Shown one piece after another: positions 41,990 to 49,769 of a stretch of DNA of 64,000 bases. Source of the DNA: Pontiella sulfatireligans (GTDB lineage: Bacteria > Verrucomicrobiota > Kiritimatiellia > Kiritimatiellales > Pontiellaceae); assembly GCF_900890705.1 (NCBI RefSeq), contig NZ_CAAHFH010000002.1, positions 2,303,458-2,367,457 of the forward strand, in the 5' to 3' direction. Position 1 is the stretch's first letter. Every line of letters starts with the position of its first letter. The notes under the pieces were generated by a model. The model worked only from the letters and a program-made list of their open reading frames with translations, searched no databases and was not told the DNA's origin. A program made the position numbers and the translations under genes.

Positions 41990-44284
41990 ATGGTTGCTTT
42001 GCTAACAATTTGCTTTGTTGCGGCGTTGATTGCTCCGTTGATGCACTGGGCTTTGCCGAAGTATGCGGGAGTCGCGCTGGTGGGCGCGCCGCTGGCCATG
42101 CTTGCATGGCTGCTCAAGCAACTTCCGGAGGTGATGCACGGTCATCCCATCGAGCAAACTTTCCAATGGGTGGAAGGCCTTGGGCTTGAATTGGCATTCC
42201 GTTTGGACGGCCTTTCGCTCTTGTTTGCCCTGATCATCAGCGGCATTGGTGCGCTGATCATTTTATACACGCAGGGCTATTTTAAGGGCCATCCGCAGCA
42301 AGGGCGCTTCCTGATGTACATCATTGCGTTCATGGCTTCCATGCTCGGGGTGGTGCTGGCGGACAATTTATTGCTGGTTTTCATCTTCTGGGAACTGACT
42401 AGTTTCACCTCCTATTTGCTGATCGGTTTCAACCACGAAAGCGAGGATGCCCGCGCCGCCGCGCTGCAGGCGATGCTCGTGACGGTTCTCGGCGGACTCT
42501 TTCTTTTGGCGGGACTGATTCTGATGGCCGACGCGACCGGCACTTGGCGTGTTTCTGAAATCCTCCAGCGGGGCGCGGAGCTGCGGGCGCACGAACATTA
42601 TCTGCCGATTTTGATTCTCGTCTGCATCGGAGCCTTCACCAAGTCGGCCCAGTTCCCGTTCCATTTCTGGCTGCCCAACGCCATGCAGGCCCCGACGCCC
42701 GCCAGCGCCTACCTGCATTCCTCCACCATGGTCAAAGCCGGCGTCTATCTGCTGGCCCGTCTGCACCCTGCGCTTGGCGGAACGGAAGAATGGACCGTCA
42801 TTCTGACAACGATCGGCGCGGCCACCTTTCTCGTTGGCGCAATCATGGCGCTTGGCCAGCACGTGCTCAAGCGGCTGCTCGCCTACACCACCGTCTCTGC
42901 GCTTGGCGCAATGGTCATGCTGCTGGGTGTCGGCACAGAGGAGAGCATTAAGGCCATGGCCGCGTTTGTGCTCGCCCATGCCTTCTACAAAGCTACGCTT
43001 TTCTTGGTGGCTGGCGGCATCACCCACGAAACTGGCGGCGAAACCTCCATCGACAAACTCGGAGGCCTGCGCAAGGCCATGCCATTCTCATTTGTCTGCG
43101 CCATGTTGGCCGCGGTTTCGATGGGCGGCATATTTCCCTCCTTCGGCTTTGTGGCCAAGGAAACCTGGATCCACGCATTGGAGCACCATCCGTTGCTGGT
43201 GCTGGCCACGGTGCTCGGTGGCGCGGCCTATGTGCTGGTCGGATTTTCTACAGGATGGAAGCCTTTCATGGGCAAGATGCCCGCCGGACTGCATGCCCAC
43301 GAAGTGCCGCTCTCGATGCGCATTGGACCGCTGGTGCTCGGGCTCGGCTGCTTTGTGCTGGCGTTCACGTGCGGGCCCATCGGCGCTGCGCTGGTTGAGC
43401 CGGCCGCTTCGGCGATCGCCGCCGACCATCTTCATGTTCATCTGCATTTATGGGGCGGCTTTAATAAGGTGCTGGCCATCAGTCTGGTCACGGTGCTCAT
43501 CGGCGTTGGCTTTTGCTTTGCCCGTCCGTTCTTCCTTGGCGTGGCGGGGCGACTCGGCGGTCTTGCCCGCTTTGGCCCCGACGCAACCTACCAATTGCTT
43601 CTTTCTTCGGTGCTGAAGTTTGCCTCGTGGCAGACGCGTGCGCTGCAGACGGGTATTTTGCGCGACTACATCCGCATTACGGTCCTCGCTACAGTGGCTT
43701 TGGTCGGCGCATCCTTTATCCGCGCCGGCGGTTTCCAGCGTTGGGAAAACCTGTCGCCGGTCTCCGTGCGGGTTGCATTGATTTCCGTGCTGATGGTTCT
43801 GGCCGCGTTCGCCACGGTTCATTCCAAATCGCGCCTGCGGTCGATTCTTTCGCTGGGCGTGGTCGGCTACAGCATGGCCATACTCTTCACTTTTTTCGGC
43901 GCGCCCGATCTCGCCATGACGCAGCTGGTGATTGAAACGTTGACCGTGATTCTGCTGGCGCTGGCGTTCTATCACCTGCCGACCTTCAGCCACGGCTCAG
44001 CCGTCCGCACACGCGCCATCGACGCCGCGATTGCCATCGGGGCGGGGGTGGCCATCACGCTGCTGGTGCTGGCCGCGCTGCATGTCCAAACCCCGACGCC
44101 TGTTTCGGACTATTATCTGGACCATAGCTACAAAGCGGCGCACGGCCGCAATGTGGTGAATGTGATCCTCGTCGACTTCCGGGCCTTGGATACGCTCGGC
44201 GAAATCACCGTGCTGACCATCGCCGCGCTGGGTGCGTTTGCCCTGCTTAAGCTGCGGCCGAAAAAAGAGGAGGCGCCGAAATGA
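41990..44284 (+). CDS. mrpA: Mrp Na+/H+ antiporter subunit A
   Basis: Largest subunit of the multisubunit cation/proton antiporter, homologous to NuoL of complex I. 764 residues, about 20 membrane helices. ATG 41990 is preceded by AAAGG; a nearby ATG at 41986 is out of frame. The antiporter core shows LLLVFIFWELTSFTSYLLIG, with the conserved Glu, and FPFHFWLPNAMQAPTPASA and LHSSTMVKAGVYLLAR with the conserved Lys residues. The last 180 residues hold the DUF4040 and MbhE-like parts (VILVDFRALDTLGEITVL) usual for MrpA. It overlaps mrpB by 4 bp. Confidence 0.95.
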   Translation: MVALLTICFVAALIAPLMHWALPKYAGVALVGAPLAMLAWLLKQLPEVMHGHPIEQTFQWVEGLGLELAFRLDGLSLLFALIISGIGALIILYTQGYFKGHPQQGRFLMYIIAFMASMLGVVLADNLLLVFIFWELTSFTSYLLIGFNHESEDARAAALQAMLVTVLGGLFLLAGLILMADATGTWRVSEILQRGAELRAHEHYLPILILVCIGAFTKSAQFPFHFWLPNAMQAPTPASAYLHSSTMVKAGVYLLARLHPALGGTEEWTVILTTIGAATFLVGAIMALGQHVLKRLLAYTTVSALGAMVMLLGVGTEESIKAMAAFVLAHAFYKATLFLVAGGITHETGGETSIDKLGGLRKAMPFSFVCAMLAAVSMGGIFPSFGFVAKETWIHALEHHPLLVLATVLGGAAYVLVGFSTGWKPFMGKMPAGLHAHEVPLSMRIGPLVLGLGCFVLAFTCGPIGAALVEPAASAIAADHLHVHLHLWGGFNKVLAISLVTVLIGVGFCFARPFFLGVAGRLGGLARFGPDATYQLLLSSVLKFASWQTRALQTGILRDYIRITVLATVALVGASFIRAGGFQRWENLSPVSVRVALISVLMVLAAFATVHSKSRLRSILSLGVVGYSMAILFTFFGAPDLAMTQLVIETLTVILLALAFYHLPTFSHGSAVRTRAIDAAIAIGAGVAITLLVLAALHVQTPTPVSDYYLDHSYKAAHGRNVVNVILVDFRALDTLGEITVLTIAALGAFALLKLRPKKEEAPK

Positions 44285-44697
44285 CCTCCATCATTCTTAG
44301 AACCGCCACGCGCTACATGTTTCCGCCGTTGCTGGTCTTTTCGGTTTATGTCCTGCTGCGTGGCCACCACTATCCGGGCGGCGGATTCGTGGGCGGGCTT
44401 TTCGCCGGATCGGCTTTCGCGCTGTATGCGCTGGCTTTCTCCGCCGCCGATGCGCGGAAGCTGCTGCGCTTTGATACTCGCGACATTACCGCGTTTGGCT
44501 TGGCCGTCGCGTTGATCAGCGGGATCCCGCCGTTGTTTTGCGGGAATGCCTTTCTAACAGGTACGTGGTGGAAGATGCCTTTGCTGACGGGGGGCGTGCT
44601 GGATATCGGCACGCCGCTCGTTTTCGACATCGGTGTCTATCTGGTGGTGCTCGGCGTGCTGCTGACGCTCGTCTTTACGCTTGGGGAGGAGGAATAG
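44281..44697 (+). CDS. mrpB: Mrp Na+/H+ antiporter subunit B
   Basis: 138-residue membrane subunit with four helices. The MnhB signature is present: [20 protein letters not shown] near residue 20, where the HxxPGGGF motif is conserved, and [15 protein letters not shown] at the end. ATG overlaps the mrpA stop (ATGA). Required for assembly of the complete antiporter in other bacteria. Confidence 0.94.
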   Translation: MTSIILRTATRYMFPPLLVFSVYVLLRGHHYPGGGFVGGLFAGSAFALYALAFSAADARKLLRFDTRDITAFGLAVALISGIPPLFCGNAFLTGTWWKMPLLTGGVLDIGTPLVFDIGVYLVVLGVLLTLVFTLGEEE

Positions 44698-44698
44698 C

Positions 44699-45046
44699 AT
44701 GGAAGCCGTCCTCGCCATTGTGATTGGAGTCCTCTACGGAGGCGGCCTGTATCTGATGATGCGCCGCAACCTCATCCAGCTGATCATCGGCCTCGGCCTG
44801 CTCAGCCACGGCGCCAACCTGCTGATCTTCACCGCCGGGGGCCTGCGCAAGGGCGGCGCGCCGATTTTGGACGAAGCCACAAACACCTATGCTTCGGCCC
44901 CGGCCGACCCGCTGCCGCAGGCGCTTATTTTGACGGCCATCGTCATCAGTTTTGCGGTGACGGCCTTTGCGCTGGTGCTGTTCCTGCGCACCTACCAAAC
45001 CTGCGGCACCGACGACGTGGACGAACTGAAGGGGACCGACACATGA
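44699..45046 (+). CDS. mrpC: Mrp Na+/H+ antiporter subunit C
   Basis: 115-residue subunit homologous to NuoK, three helices. ATG 44699 with GGAGGAAT upstream. Typical text is [32 protein letters not shown] and [20 protein letters not shown], the last with the conserved proline-rich turn of MnhC. It overlaps mrpD by 4 bp. Confidence 0.94.
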   Translation: MEAVLAIVIGVLYGGGLYLMMRRNLIQLIIGLGLLSHGANLLIFTAGGLRKGGAPILDEATNTYASAPADPLPQALILTAIVISFAVTAFALVLFLRTYQTCGTDDVDELKGTDT

Positions 45047-46542
45047 CCCTCCTTCCTGTATTGCCCATCATTATCCCGCTGGCCGGTGCGGTGCTTTGCA
45101 TGCTCTTCCGCAAAAGCCTAATGTTGCAAAAAGCGCTGGCCGTGGCGACGTCTTTCATGATGCTGCTGACCGCCGTCTGCCTGATGGCGCACACCGCCAG
45201 AGGAACGATTGCCGTAATGAACGTTGGCAGCTGGCAGGCGCCGTTCGGCATTACGCTGGCGGTCGACATGCTTTCGAGCGTGATGCTGGTGCTGGCCGGT
45301 CTGCTGGCCGTTGCGGTTTCGGTCTACTCCTGCTTCGACCTCGACGGGCCGCGCATTAAGTTTGGCTTTTTCCCGCTGATGCTGATTTTGCTGATGGGCG
45401 TGAACGGCGCGTTTGTGACCGGCGACCTCTTCAACTTGTATGTCTGGTTCGAGGTGCTCCTGACCGCCTCCTTCATTCTACTCGCACTCGGAGGCGAACG
45501 CCCGCAGCTCGAAGGCTCCATCAAGTATGTTGCGCTCAATCTGCTTTCATCGGCCTTGTTCCTCGCCGGCATTGGCATTCTCTACGGCATGGCCGGCACG
45601 CTCAATATGGCCGAGCTCGCAAACGTGGTGAAGGACGGCGAGCGCGGCGGCCTCGTTACGATGGTGGCCGTCATGTTCATGATGGCGTTCGGCATCAAGG
45701 CCGGCATGTTCCCGCTCTACTTCTGGCTGCCCGCCAGCTATCCCACGCCGCCCGCCGCCGTGTCCGCGCTCTTTTCCGGTTTGCTCACCAAAGTCGGCGT
45801 CTACTCGCTCATCCGCGTTTTCACCCTGATTTTCACCAACGATCCCGAGTTCCTGCACGGGCTGATTCTCGCCGGCGCCGGGCTCACGATGCTCTCCGGC
45901 GTGCTGGCCGCCGCGGCGCAGTATGAAATGCGCAAGATTCTGGCCGTCCACATTGTCAGCCAGATCGGCTACATCGTGATGGGGCTGGGCTTGTTCACGC
46001 CGCTTGCGCTGGCCGGAACCGTCATTTACCTGGCGCACAACATTATCGTAAAGACCAACCTCTTCCTCGTGGCCGGCGCGGTTCACCGGCTGAAGGGCAC
46101 CTACGACCTGCACAAACTCGGTGGGCTCTATAAAGAAAGACCGGGGCTCTCGATCCTGTTTATTATTTCCGCGATGTCGCTCGCCGGCGTGCCGCCGCTT
46201 TCCGGTTTCTTCGCCAAGCTTACGCTGATCATCGCCGGCCTGCGAGCCGAGTCGTGGCTGATTGTCGCCGTTGCGCTGGGCGTCAGCCTGCTCACGCTCT
46301 ATTCGATGACGAAGATCTGGGCCTATGTGTTTTGGAAGCCGGCTCCCGCGCCGCTGCCCGACCTCGATCCAATGGCGCCGGGCAAATGGGCCGCCTTCCT
46401 GCTTCCAATGGTTGGCTTCACGGTCCTCACCATCGCCATCGGCGTTTTTGCCGGCCCGGTCTTCGACTATGCGCAGCAGGCGGCGGGGCAGCTGATGGAT
46501 CCGCAAGGCTACATCGATGCCGTTCTCGGAGGTGCTAAATGA
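45043..46542 (+). CDS. mrpD: Mrp Na+/H+ antiporter subunit D
   Basis: 499-residue NuoN/M-like subunit with 14 helices. Conserved charged sites: [19 protein letters not shown] (Glu in helix 5), [20 protein letters not shown] (Lys in helix 7) and [13 protein letters not shown] (Lys in helix 8). These are the proton-channel residues of the family. The gene ends at 46542; a long hairpin repeat separates it from mrpE, where other Mrp operons have overlap or a few bases. Confidence 0.95.
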   Translation: MTLLPVLPIIIPLAGAVLCMLFRKSLMLQKALAVATSFMMLLTAVCLMAHTARGTIAVMNVGSWQAPFGITLAVDMLSSVMLVLAGLLAVAVSVYSCFDLDGPRIKFGFFPLMLILLMGVNGAFVTGDLFNLYVWFEVLLTASFILLALGGERPQLEGSIKYVALNLLSSALFLAGIGILYGMAGTLNMAELANVVKDGERGGLVTMVAVMFMMAFGIKAGMFPLYFWLPASYPTPPAAVSALFSGLLTKVGVYSLIRVFTLIFTNDPEFLHGLILAGAGLTMLSGVLAAAAQYEMRKILAVHIVSQIGYIVMGLGLFTPLALAGTVIYLAHNIIVKTNLFLVAGAVHRLKGTYDLHKLGGLYKERPGLSILFIISAMSLAGVPPLSGFFAKLTLIIAGLRAESWLIVAVALGVSLLTLYSMTKIWAYVFWKPAPAPLPDLDPMAPGKWAAFLLPMVGFTVLTIAIGVFAGPVFDYAQQAAGQLMDPQGYIDAVLGGAK

Positions 46543-46551
46543 TGCCGCTTT

Positions 46552-46723
46552 GCAACAGGCTAAATGACCGCAAAGACGCGAAGGCGCGATGGTTTTCTTC
46601 ACCACGGAGACACGGAGGCACGGAGAACTGGATATTTAAAATTATTCCGAGTCTCTGTACCTCTGTGGTGAAAATTATTTCCGTCGCTTTACGTCTTCGC
46701 GTCTTTACGGTCAACTCATTTGC
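46552..46723. repeat. Two nested inverted repeats inside the Mrp operon
   Basis: The outer arms are GACCGCAAAGACGCGAAGG (46566-46584) and its mirror CGTCTTCGCGTCTTTACGGTC (46691-46711), with matching flanks. The inner arms are TTCACCACGGAGACACGGAG (46598-46617) and CTCTGTACCTCTGTGGTGAA (46653-46672). The A/T-rich loop is ATATTTAAAATTATTCC. Both words (CACGGAGACACGGAG and CGCAAAGACGCGAAG) are dispersed intergenic repeats seen in many environmental genomes. The element fills nearly the whole mrpD-mrpE gap. Confidence 0.85.
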
Positions 46724-46735
46724 GAGGGCCGGGTA

Positions 46736-47215
46736 ATGCAACTGTTTGTCGTTAATGTCCTCATATCGATGCTGTGGGCGCTGCTCACCGGAAAGGTGTC
46801 GGTCGGCAGCCTGACCCTTGGCTTTGTGCTGGGCTATTTTGCGCTGACGCTGCTGTATCCCGCCGAAGAGGAAAAGAAGAACTCCTACTTCCAAAAGACG
46901 ATGCAGGTTGTGCGCTTTGCGCTTTTCTTTACCAAGGAGCTGGTGGTTTCCTCCTGGCGCGTCGCGATCGACGTTATCAAGCCGCTGCCGCTGATGCGCC
47001 CGGGCGTGATCGGCATTCCGATCGATGCCGAGACCGATCTGGAAATCACTATGCTGGCGAACATTATCTCGCTTACGCCCGGCACGCTGAGCCTGGATGT
47101 TTCCAAAGACCGGAAAACGCTCTATATCCACGCCATGTACGTGGCCAATCCCGACGATCTGCGCAAGGAAATCAAAGACGGCCTCGAACGCCGCCTGCTG
47201 GAGTTGCTACGGTGA
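46736..47215 (+). CDS. mrpE: Mrp Na+/H+ antiporter subunit E
   Basis: 159-residue subunit with two to three N-terminal helices and a cytoplasmic tail. MnhE motifs are present: TGKVSVGSLTLGFVLGY near residue 20, FFTKELVVSSWRVAIDVIKP and NIISLTPGTLSLDVSKD. The start at 46736 (GGGCCGGGTA just upstream) lies 12 bp past the hairpin repeat, whose right flank therefore supplies the ribosome-binding region. Confidence 0.93.
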   Translation: MQLFVVNVLISMLWALLTGKVSVGSLTLGFVLGYFALTLLYPAEEEKKNSYFQKTMQVVRFALFFTKELVVSSWRVAIDVIKPLPLMRPGVIGIPIDAETDLEITMLANIISLTPGTLSLDVSKDRKTLYIHAMYVANPDDLRKEIKDGLERRLLELLR

Positions 47216-47219
47216 TTAT

Positions 47220-47310
47220 CAAACACAAAGACACAAAGTACACGAAGTGCAGGGATTCTGATCAGAATATTCCATTCAGTTTCTTGGTGGCCTTAGTGTC
47301 TTCGTGTTTC
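47220..47310. repeat. Inverted AAACACAAAGACACAAAG repeat inside the Mrp operon
   Basis: CAAACACAAAGACACAAAG (47220-47238) and CTTAGTGTCTTCGTGTTTC (47292-47310) are mirror arms. The centre holds a perfect 14-bp palindrome ATTCTGATCAGAAT (47255-47268). The same word family occurs at 26467. It fills the mrpE-mrpF gap. Confidence 0.8.
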
Positions 47311-47332
47311 ACCCTCTATTTAAGAGGTAGCC

Positions 47333-47599
47333 ATGGTTGAGTTTGTTTGCCCCATTGTCATGCTGATGCTGATCGTCTCCTTCGGGGCGGCGTTTGTGCG
47401 CGTCGTGATTGGGCCGACGCTGCCCGACCGCGTCGTTGCGCTCGACATGGCCGCTACCATTGTAGTCGCGCTCATCCTTACCCACTGCGTGCAGTCGGGT
47501 TCTTCGTATTATATTCCGGCGGCCATCAGCATTGCGCTGCTCTCGTTCATTGGCACCGTGGCGCTGGCGCTCTACATCAGCAAGGGAGGGCCGTCATGA
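47333..47599 (+). CDS. mrpF: Mrp Na+/H+ antiporter subunit F
   Basis: 88-residue subunit with three helices: VIGPTLPDRVVALDMAATIV is the MnhF signature with the conserved Pro-Asp-Arg and Asp in helix 2. ATG 47333 is preceded by GAGGTAG. The stop overlaps the mrpG ATG by 4 bp. Confidence 0.94.
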   Translation: MVEFVCPIVMLMLIVSFGAAFVRVVIGPTLPDRVVALDMAATIVVALILTHCVQSGSSYYIPAAISIALLSFIGTVALALYISKGGPS

Positions 47600-47943
47600 T
47601 CCGCGAAATCCTTGTTTCCGCTTTCCTGTTGATCGGCGGCCTGCTTTCGCTCGTGGCCGTGGCCGGCGTGCTGCGCCTACCCGACCTGTTCACCCGCATG
47701 CACGCCGCCACCAAAACGGGCACCGTCGGCGTCAGCGCCATCACGATCGGCATGATGATCCATTTCGGAAATATCACGGTTACGTCTCGCGGCGTGCTGG
47801 TGATTGCCTTTTTCCTGCTTACGGCGCCGGTCGCGGCGCACATGATTGGCCGGGCGGCCTACCGCTCCGGCGTCTCCCTCTGGATCCTCACCCGCATCGA
47901 CGAGTGGAAAACCCACGGCGATCTCGGGGAAGAGGACGACTAG
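47596..47943 (+). CDS. mrpG: Mrp Na+/H+ antiporter subunit G
   Basis: 115-residue last subunit, three helices. MnhG features: GVLRLPDLFTRMHAATKTGT, the conserved RLPD...RxHA block after helix 1, and FFLLTAPVAAHMIGRAAY. It overlaps mrpF (ATGA at 47596) and ends the seven-gene operon, which is thus complete in A-to-G order. Confidence 0.94.
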   Translation: MIREILVSAFLLIGGLLSLVAVAGVLRLPDLFTRMHAATKTGTVGVSAITIGMMIHFGNITVTSRGVLVIAFFLLTAPVAAHMIGRAAYRSGVSLWILTRIDEWKTHGDLGEEDD

Positions 47944-47978
47944 CCGTTGCGCCCGCAAGGTTTGGCTATAGCGTTTCA

Positions 47979-48104
47979 CGAATGAGATGCCGTAGAAGGT
48001 AATGCCGGAACTTAGGGCGAAGCCCGTAGATCCGGCAATCAGGGCACGAAAGCCGGATCCACGCTGCTTCGCAGCTGAGTTCCGGCTCTACGGCAAATCA
48101 TTCG
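47979..48104. repeat. 126-bp palindromic element downstream of mrpG
   Basis: Left arm CGAATGAGATGCCGTAGA (47979-47996) then GCCGGAACT (48003-48011); the right arm mirrors it as AGTTCCGGCTCTACGGCA then TCATTCG (48079-48104). The arms agree over about 27 bp apart from an extra AGGTAAT on the left. The interior has GATCCGGC and GCCGGATC words. It may end the Mrp transcript and looks like a small mobile or dispersed palindrome. Confidence 0.7.
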
Positions 48105-48434
48105 TTATGTGCTCTGGCAAGGCCTTGTCTTTCCGGTGTTGTCGGCTAACCTTCTACGCGATTGAGTTCCGATGGTATTTCCGGAAGGAAGCGTTCGGGC
48201 CAAGCAAGCGTCTGCATGGACGGTTGTACAATTAATATGGGATTAATCTGAAGGGTATTGTTTCTCACACATGATTGAGAGCGAATAGCGAACAATTTCC
48301 TCGAAGCCACTAGAGAACAAGGCAACTGGGAAACCGTGTTCTTTGTGACTTGGTGCCTTGAGCGACTGCAGGAAACGGACGTGAGTATAATACTAATCAA
48401 GTTAATCTGATATAACAACAACGGGAGAAATACA
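48105..48434. other. Intergenic region before the DUF3313 lipoprotein
   Basis: About 330 bp with no supported gene. A perfect TATAAT at 48386-48391 probably belongs to the promoter of the next gene; the best -35 candidate, TTGAGC at 48358, is 22 bp away, longer than usual. Confidence 0.4.
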
Positions 48435-49133
48435 GTGAAATAGATCTATTCAAAAAAAACTGTTCTTGTAGGCAGCCTTGCCGTAGTGGCCGGTTTCATC
48501 CTGATGGCCGGGTGCAGCACGCCGGTTCAAGAACGCAAGGTTTCCAAGTCGGGATTCCTGAAAAACTATTCGCAGCTCAAGTCCGGGAAAGACGGCGAGG
48601 TCCAGCTGCTGTACATCAACCCCAGAGCAAACTTCGCAAAATATCAAAAGGTCATGCTCGAACCGGTTCAAATGCGGGTTAAAGAAGATTCCAAACTGGC
48701 GAAGGTGCCAAAAGCCGAGAAGAAGGAATTGGTGAACTATTTGGCGACGACGCTTCGGGAGCAGTTGAAATCGGATTACATATTCGTCAGCAAGCCGGGG
48801 CCGGACGTCATGCGTTTGCGCGTGGCCATTACCGACGGCAAAAAAGGGAAAGTGGTTATGAACACCGTTTCCACGATCATTCCCATCAGTCTTGCGGTGG
48901 ATCTGGTGAAATATGCGGCCACCGGCACGCATATGGCCGTTGGGGAAGCCTCCATTGAGGCCGAGGGCTTGAATTCCGCTTCCGGCGTTCGTCTGTTTGC
49001 TGCTGTGGATGCGCGTTCGGGCCGCAAGTCGCTCATGAGCGGCAACTTCACCAAGTGGGGCGATGTCGAAGACGCCTATAACTATTGCGCCAAACAGCTC
49101 CATATCCGTTTGGCTGAGTTGAGCACGAAATAG
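48435..49133 (+). CDS. DUF3313-family lipoprotein, with an in-frame TAG at codon 3
   Basis: The mature part is a normal DUF3313-type lipoprotein: lipobox LMAGC, then FLKNYSQLKSGKDGEVQLLY, NFAKYQKVMLEPVQM, a central LRLRVAITDG-like strand (here MRLRVAITDGKKGK) and SGRKSLMSGNFTKWGDVEDA at the end. A GGGAGA site is placed 7 bp before GTG 48435, whose frame would give a good signal peptide (SKKTVLVGSLAVVAGFIL), but the third codon is TAG (48441-48443). GTG 48486 is the next usable start and leaves only 9 residues before the lipobox Cys. The gene is therefore either recently disrupted, read through, or begun at a rare ATC start (48444). Confidence 0.68.
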
Positions 49134-49152
49134 CGGCGAGGCGTATATTTGC

Positions 49153-49190
49153 GAAGGGCAGGATTGCATAACGGCGATTTTGCCCTTCTT
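49153..49190 (+). terminator. Intrinsic terminator after the DUF3313 gene
   Basis: GAAGGGCA (49153-49160) pairs with TGCCCTTC (49181-49188), followed by TTTAT. Confidence 0.6.
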
Positions 49191-49251
49191 TATGTTCATG
49201 CTTATTTCCCACAAACAGCTGGAAGTTGTTTTTCCCAAGGAAAGAAAACTG

Positions 49252-49279
49252 TTGACCTGTCTCGGATTATCACCAGAAT
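49252..49279 (+). promoter_or_regulatory. Candidate promoter of the PTS IIA-antiporter operon
   Basis: TTGACC (49252-49257), 16-bp spacer, CAGAAT (49274-49279). The predicted leader is about 30 nt. Confidence 0.45.
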
Positions 49280-49314
49280 GTCGCGCTTAATTTGCCATTT
49301 AGGGGCAGGCTGAA

Positions 49315-49764
49315 ATGAATCTTAAAAAAGTGCTATCACCGGATACCGTATGGGTTGACCTTAAGGCCGATTCCAAGCAAGGGATCATCGAAGAGATGAT
49401 CGACCGCCTGTTGGCGGCCGGAAAAATAAACGATCGCGAAGCCGTACTTACGGCGGTGCTCGAACGCGAAGCCAAGATGTCGACCGGCATGCAGAACGGC
49501 GTTGCGATTCCACATGGGAAAACCGATTCGGTGAAGTCGCTCGTGGCGGCGGTTGGGCTCAATAAATCCGGGGTCAACTTTGATTCCATGGACGGCGCCC
49601 CCTGCACGATTTTCATCATGACTCTTTCGCCGACCAAGCGCACCGGGCCGCACATTCAGTTTTTGGCCGAGGTCAGCCGCCTGATCAGCCAGCCGGCTGA
49701 GCGCGAAAAGCTCTTGGCCTGCACTACCCATGGCGAGATCTACGAAACTTTGACCCGGAAATAG
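49315..49764 (+). CDS. PTS EIIA type-2 (fructose/Ntr) domain protein
   Basis: 149-residue phosphoryl-carrier domain. The active-site histidine is H67 in NGVAIPHGKTD, with MSTGMQNG just before; the second conserved His lies in TGPHIQFLAEVSRL. Length and lack of a sugar-transport domain fit the PtsN-like regulatory IIA class. It is separated by 5 bp from a CPA2 cation/proton antiporter, so the two are co-transcribed. IIA-Ntr proteins control K+ transport in enterobacteria, which makes control of the antiporter plausible here. No EI or HPr gene is in the window. Confidence 0.88.
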   Translation: MNLKKVLSPDTVWVDLKADSKQGIIEEMIDRLLAAGKINDREAVLTAVLEREAKMSTGMQNGVAIPHGKTDSVKSLVAAVGLNKSGVNFDSMDGAPCTIFIMTLSPTKRTGPHIQFLAEVSRLISQPAEREKLLACTTHGEIYETLTRK

Positions 49765-49769
49765 ACATC

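Noticed and set aside
41754-42005. 83-codon plus-strand frame before mrpA
   Set aside because: No ribosome-binding site, overlaps mrpA and has no family likeness.
46552-47310. Insertion sequences in the Mrp operon
   Set aside because: The elements are palindromes under 200 bp with no transposase frame, so they are listed as repeats.
41990-47943. NADH dehydrogenase operon
   Set aside because: A- and D-like subunits resemble NuoL/N, but B, E, F and G subunits are specific to Mrp antiporters and no Nuo catalytic subunits are present.
48146-48421. 91-codon minus-strand frame in the gap before the DUF3313 gene
   Set aside because: No ribosome-binding site, no domain and unlike its neighbours in composition.
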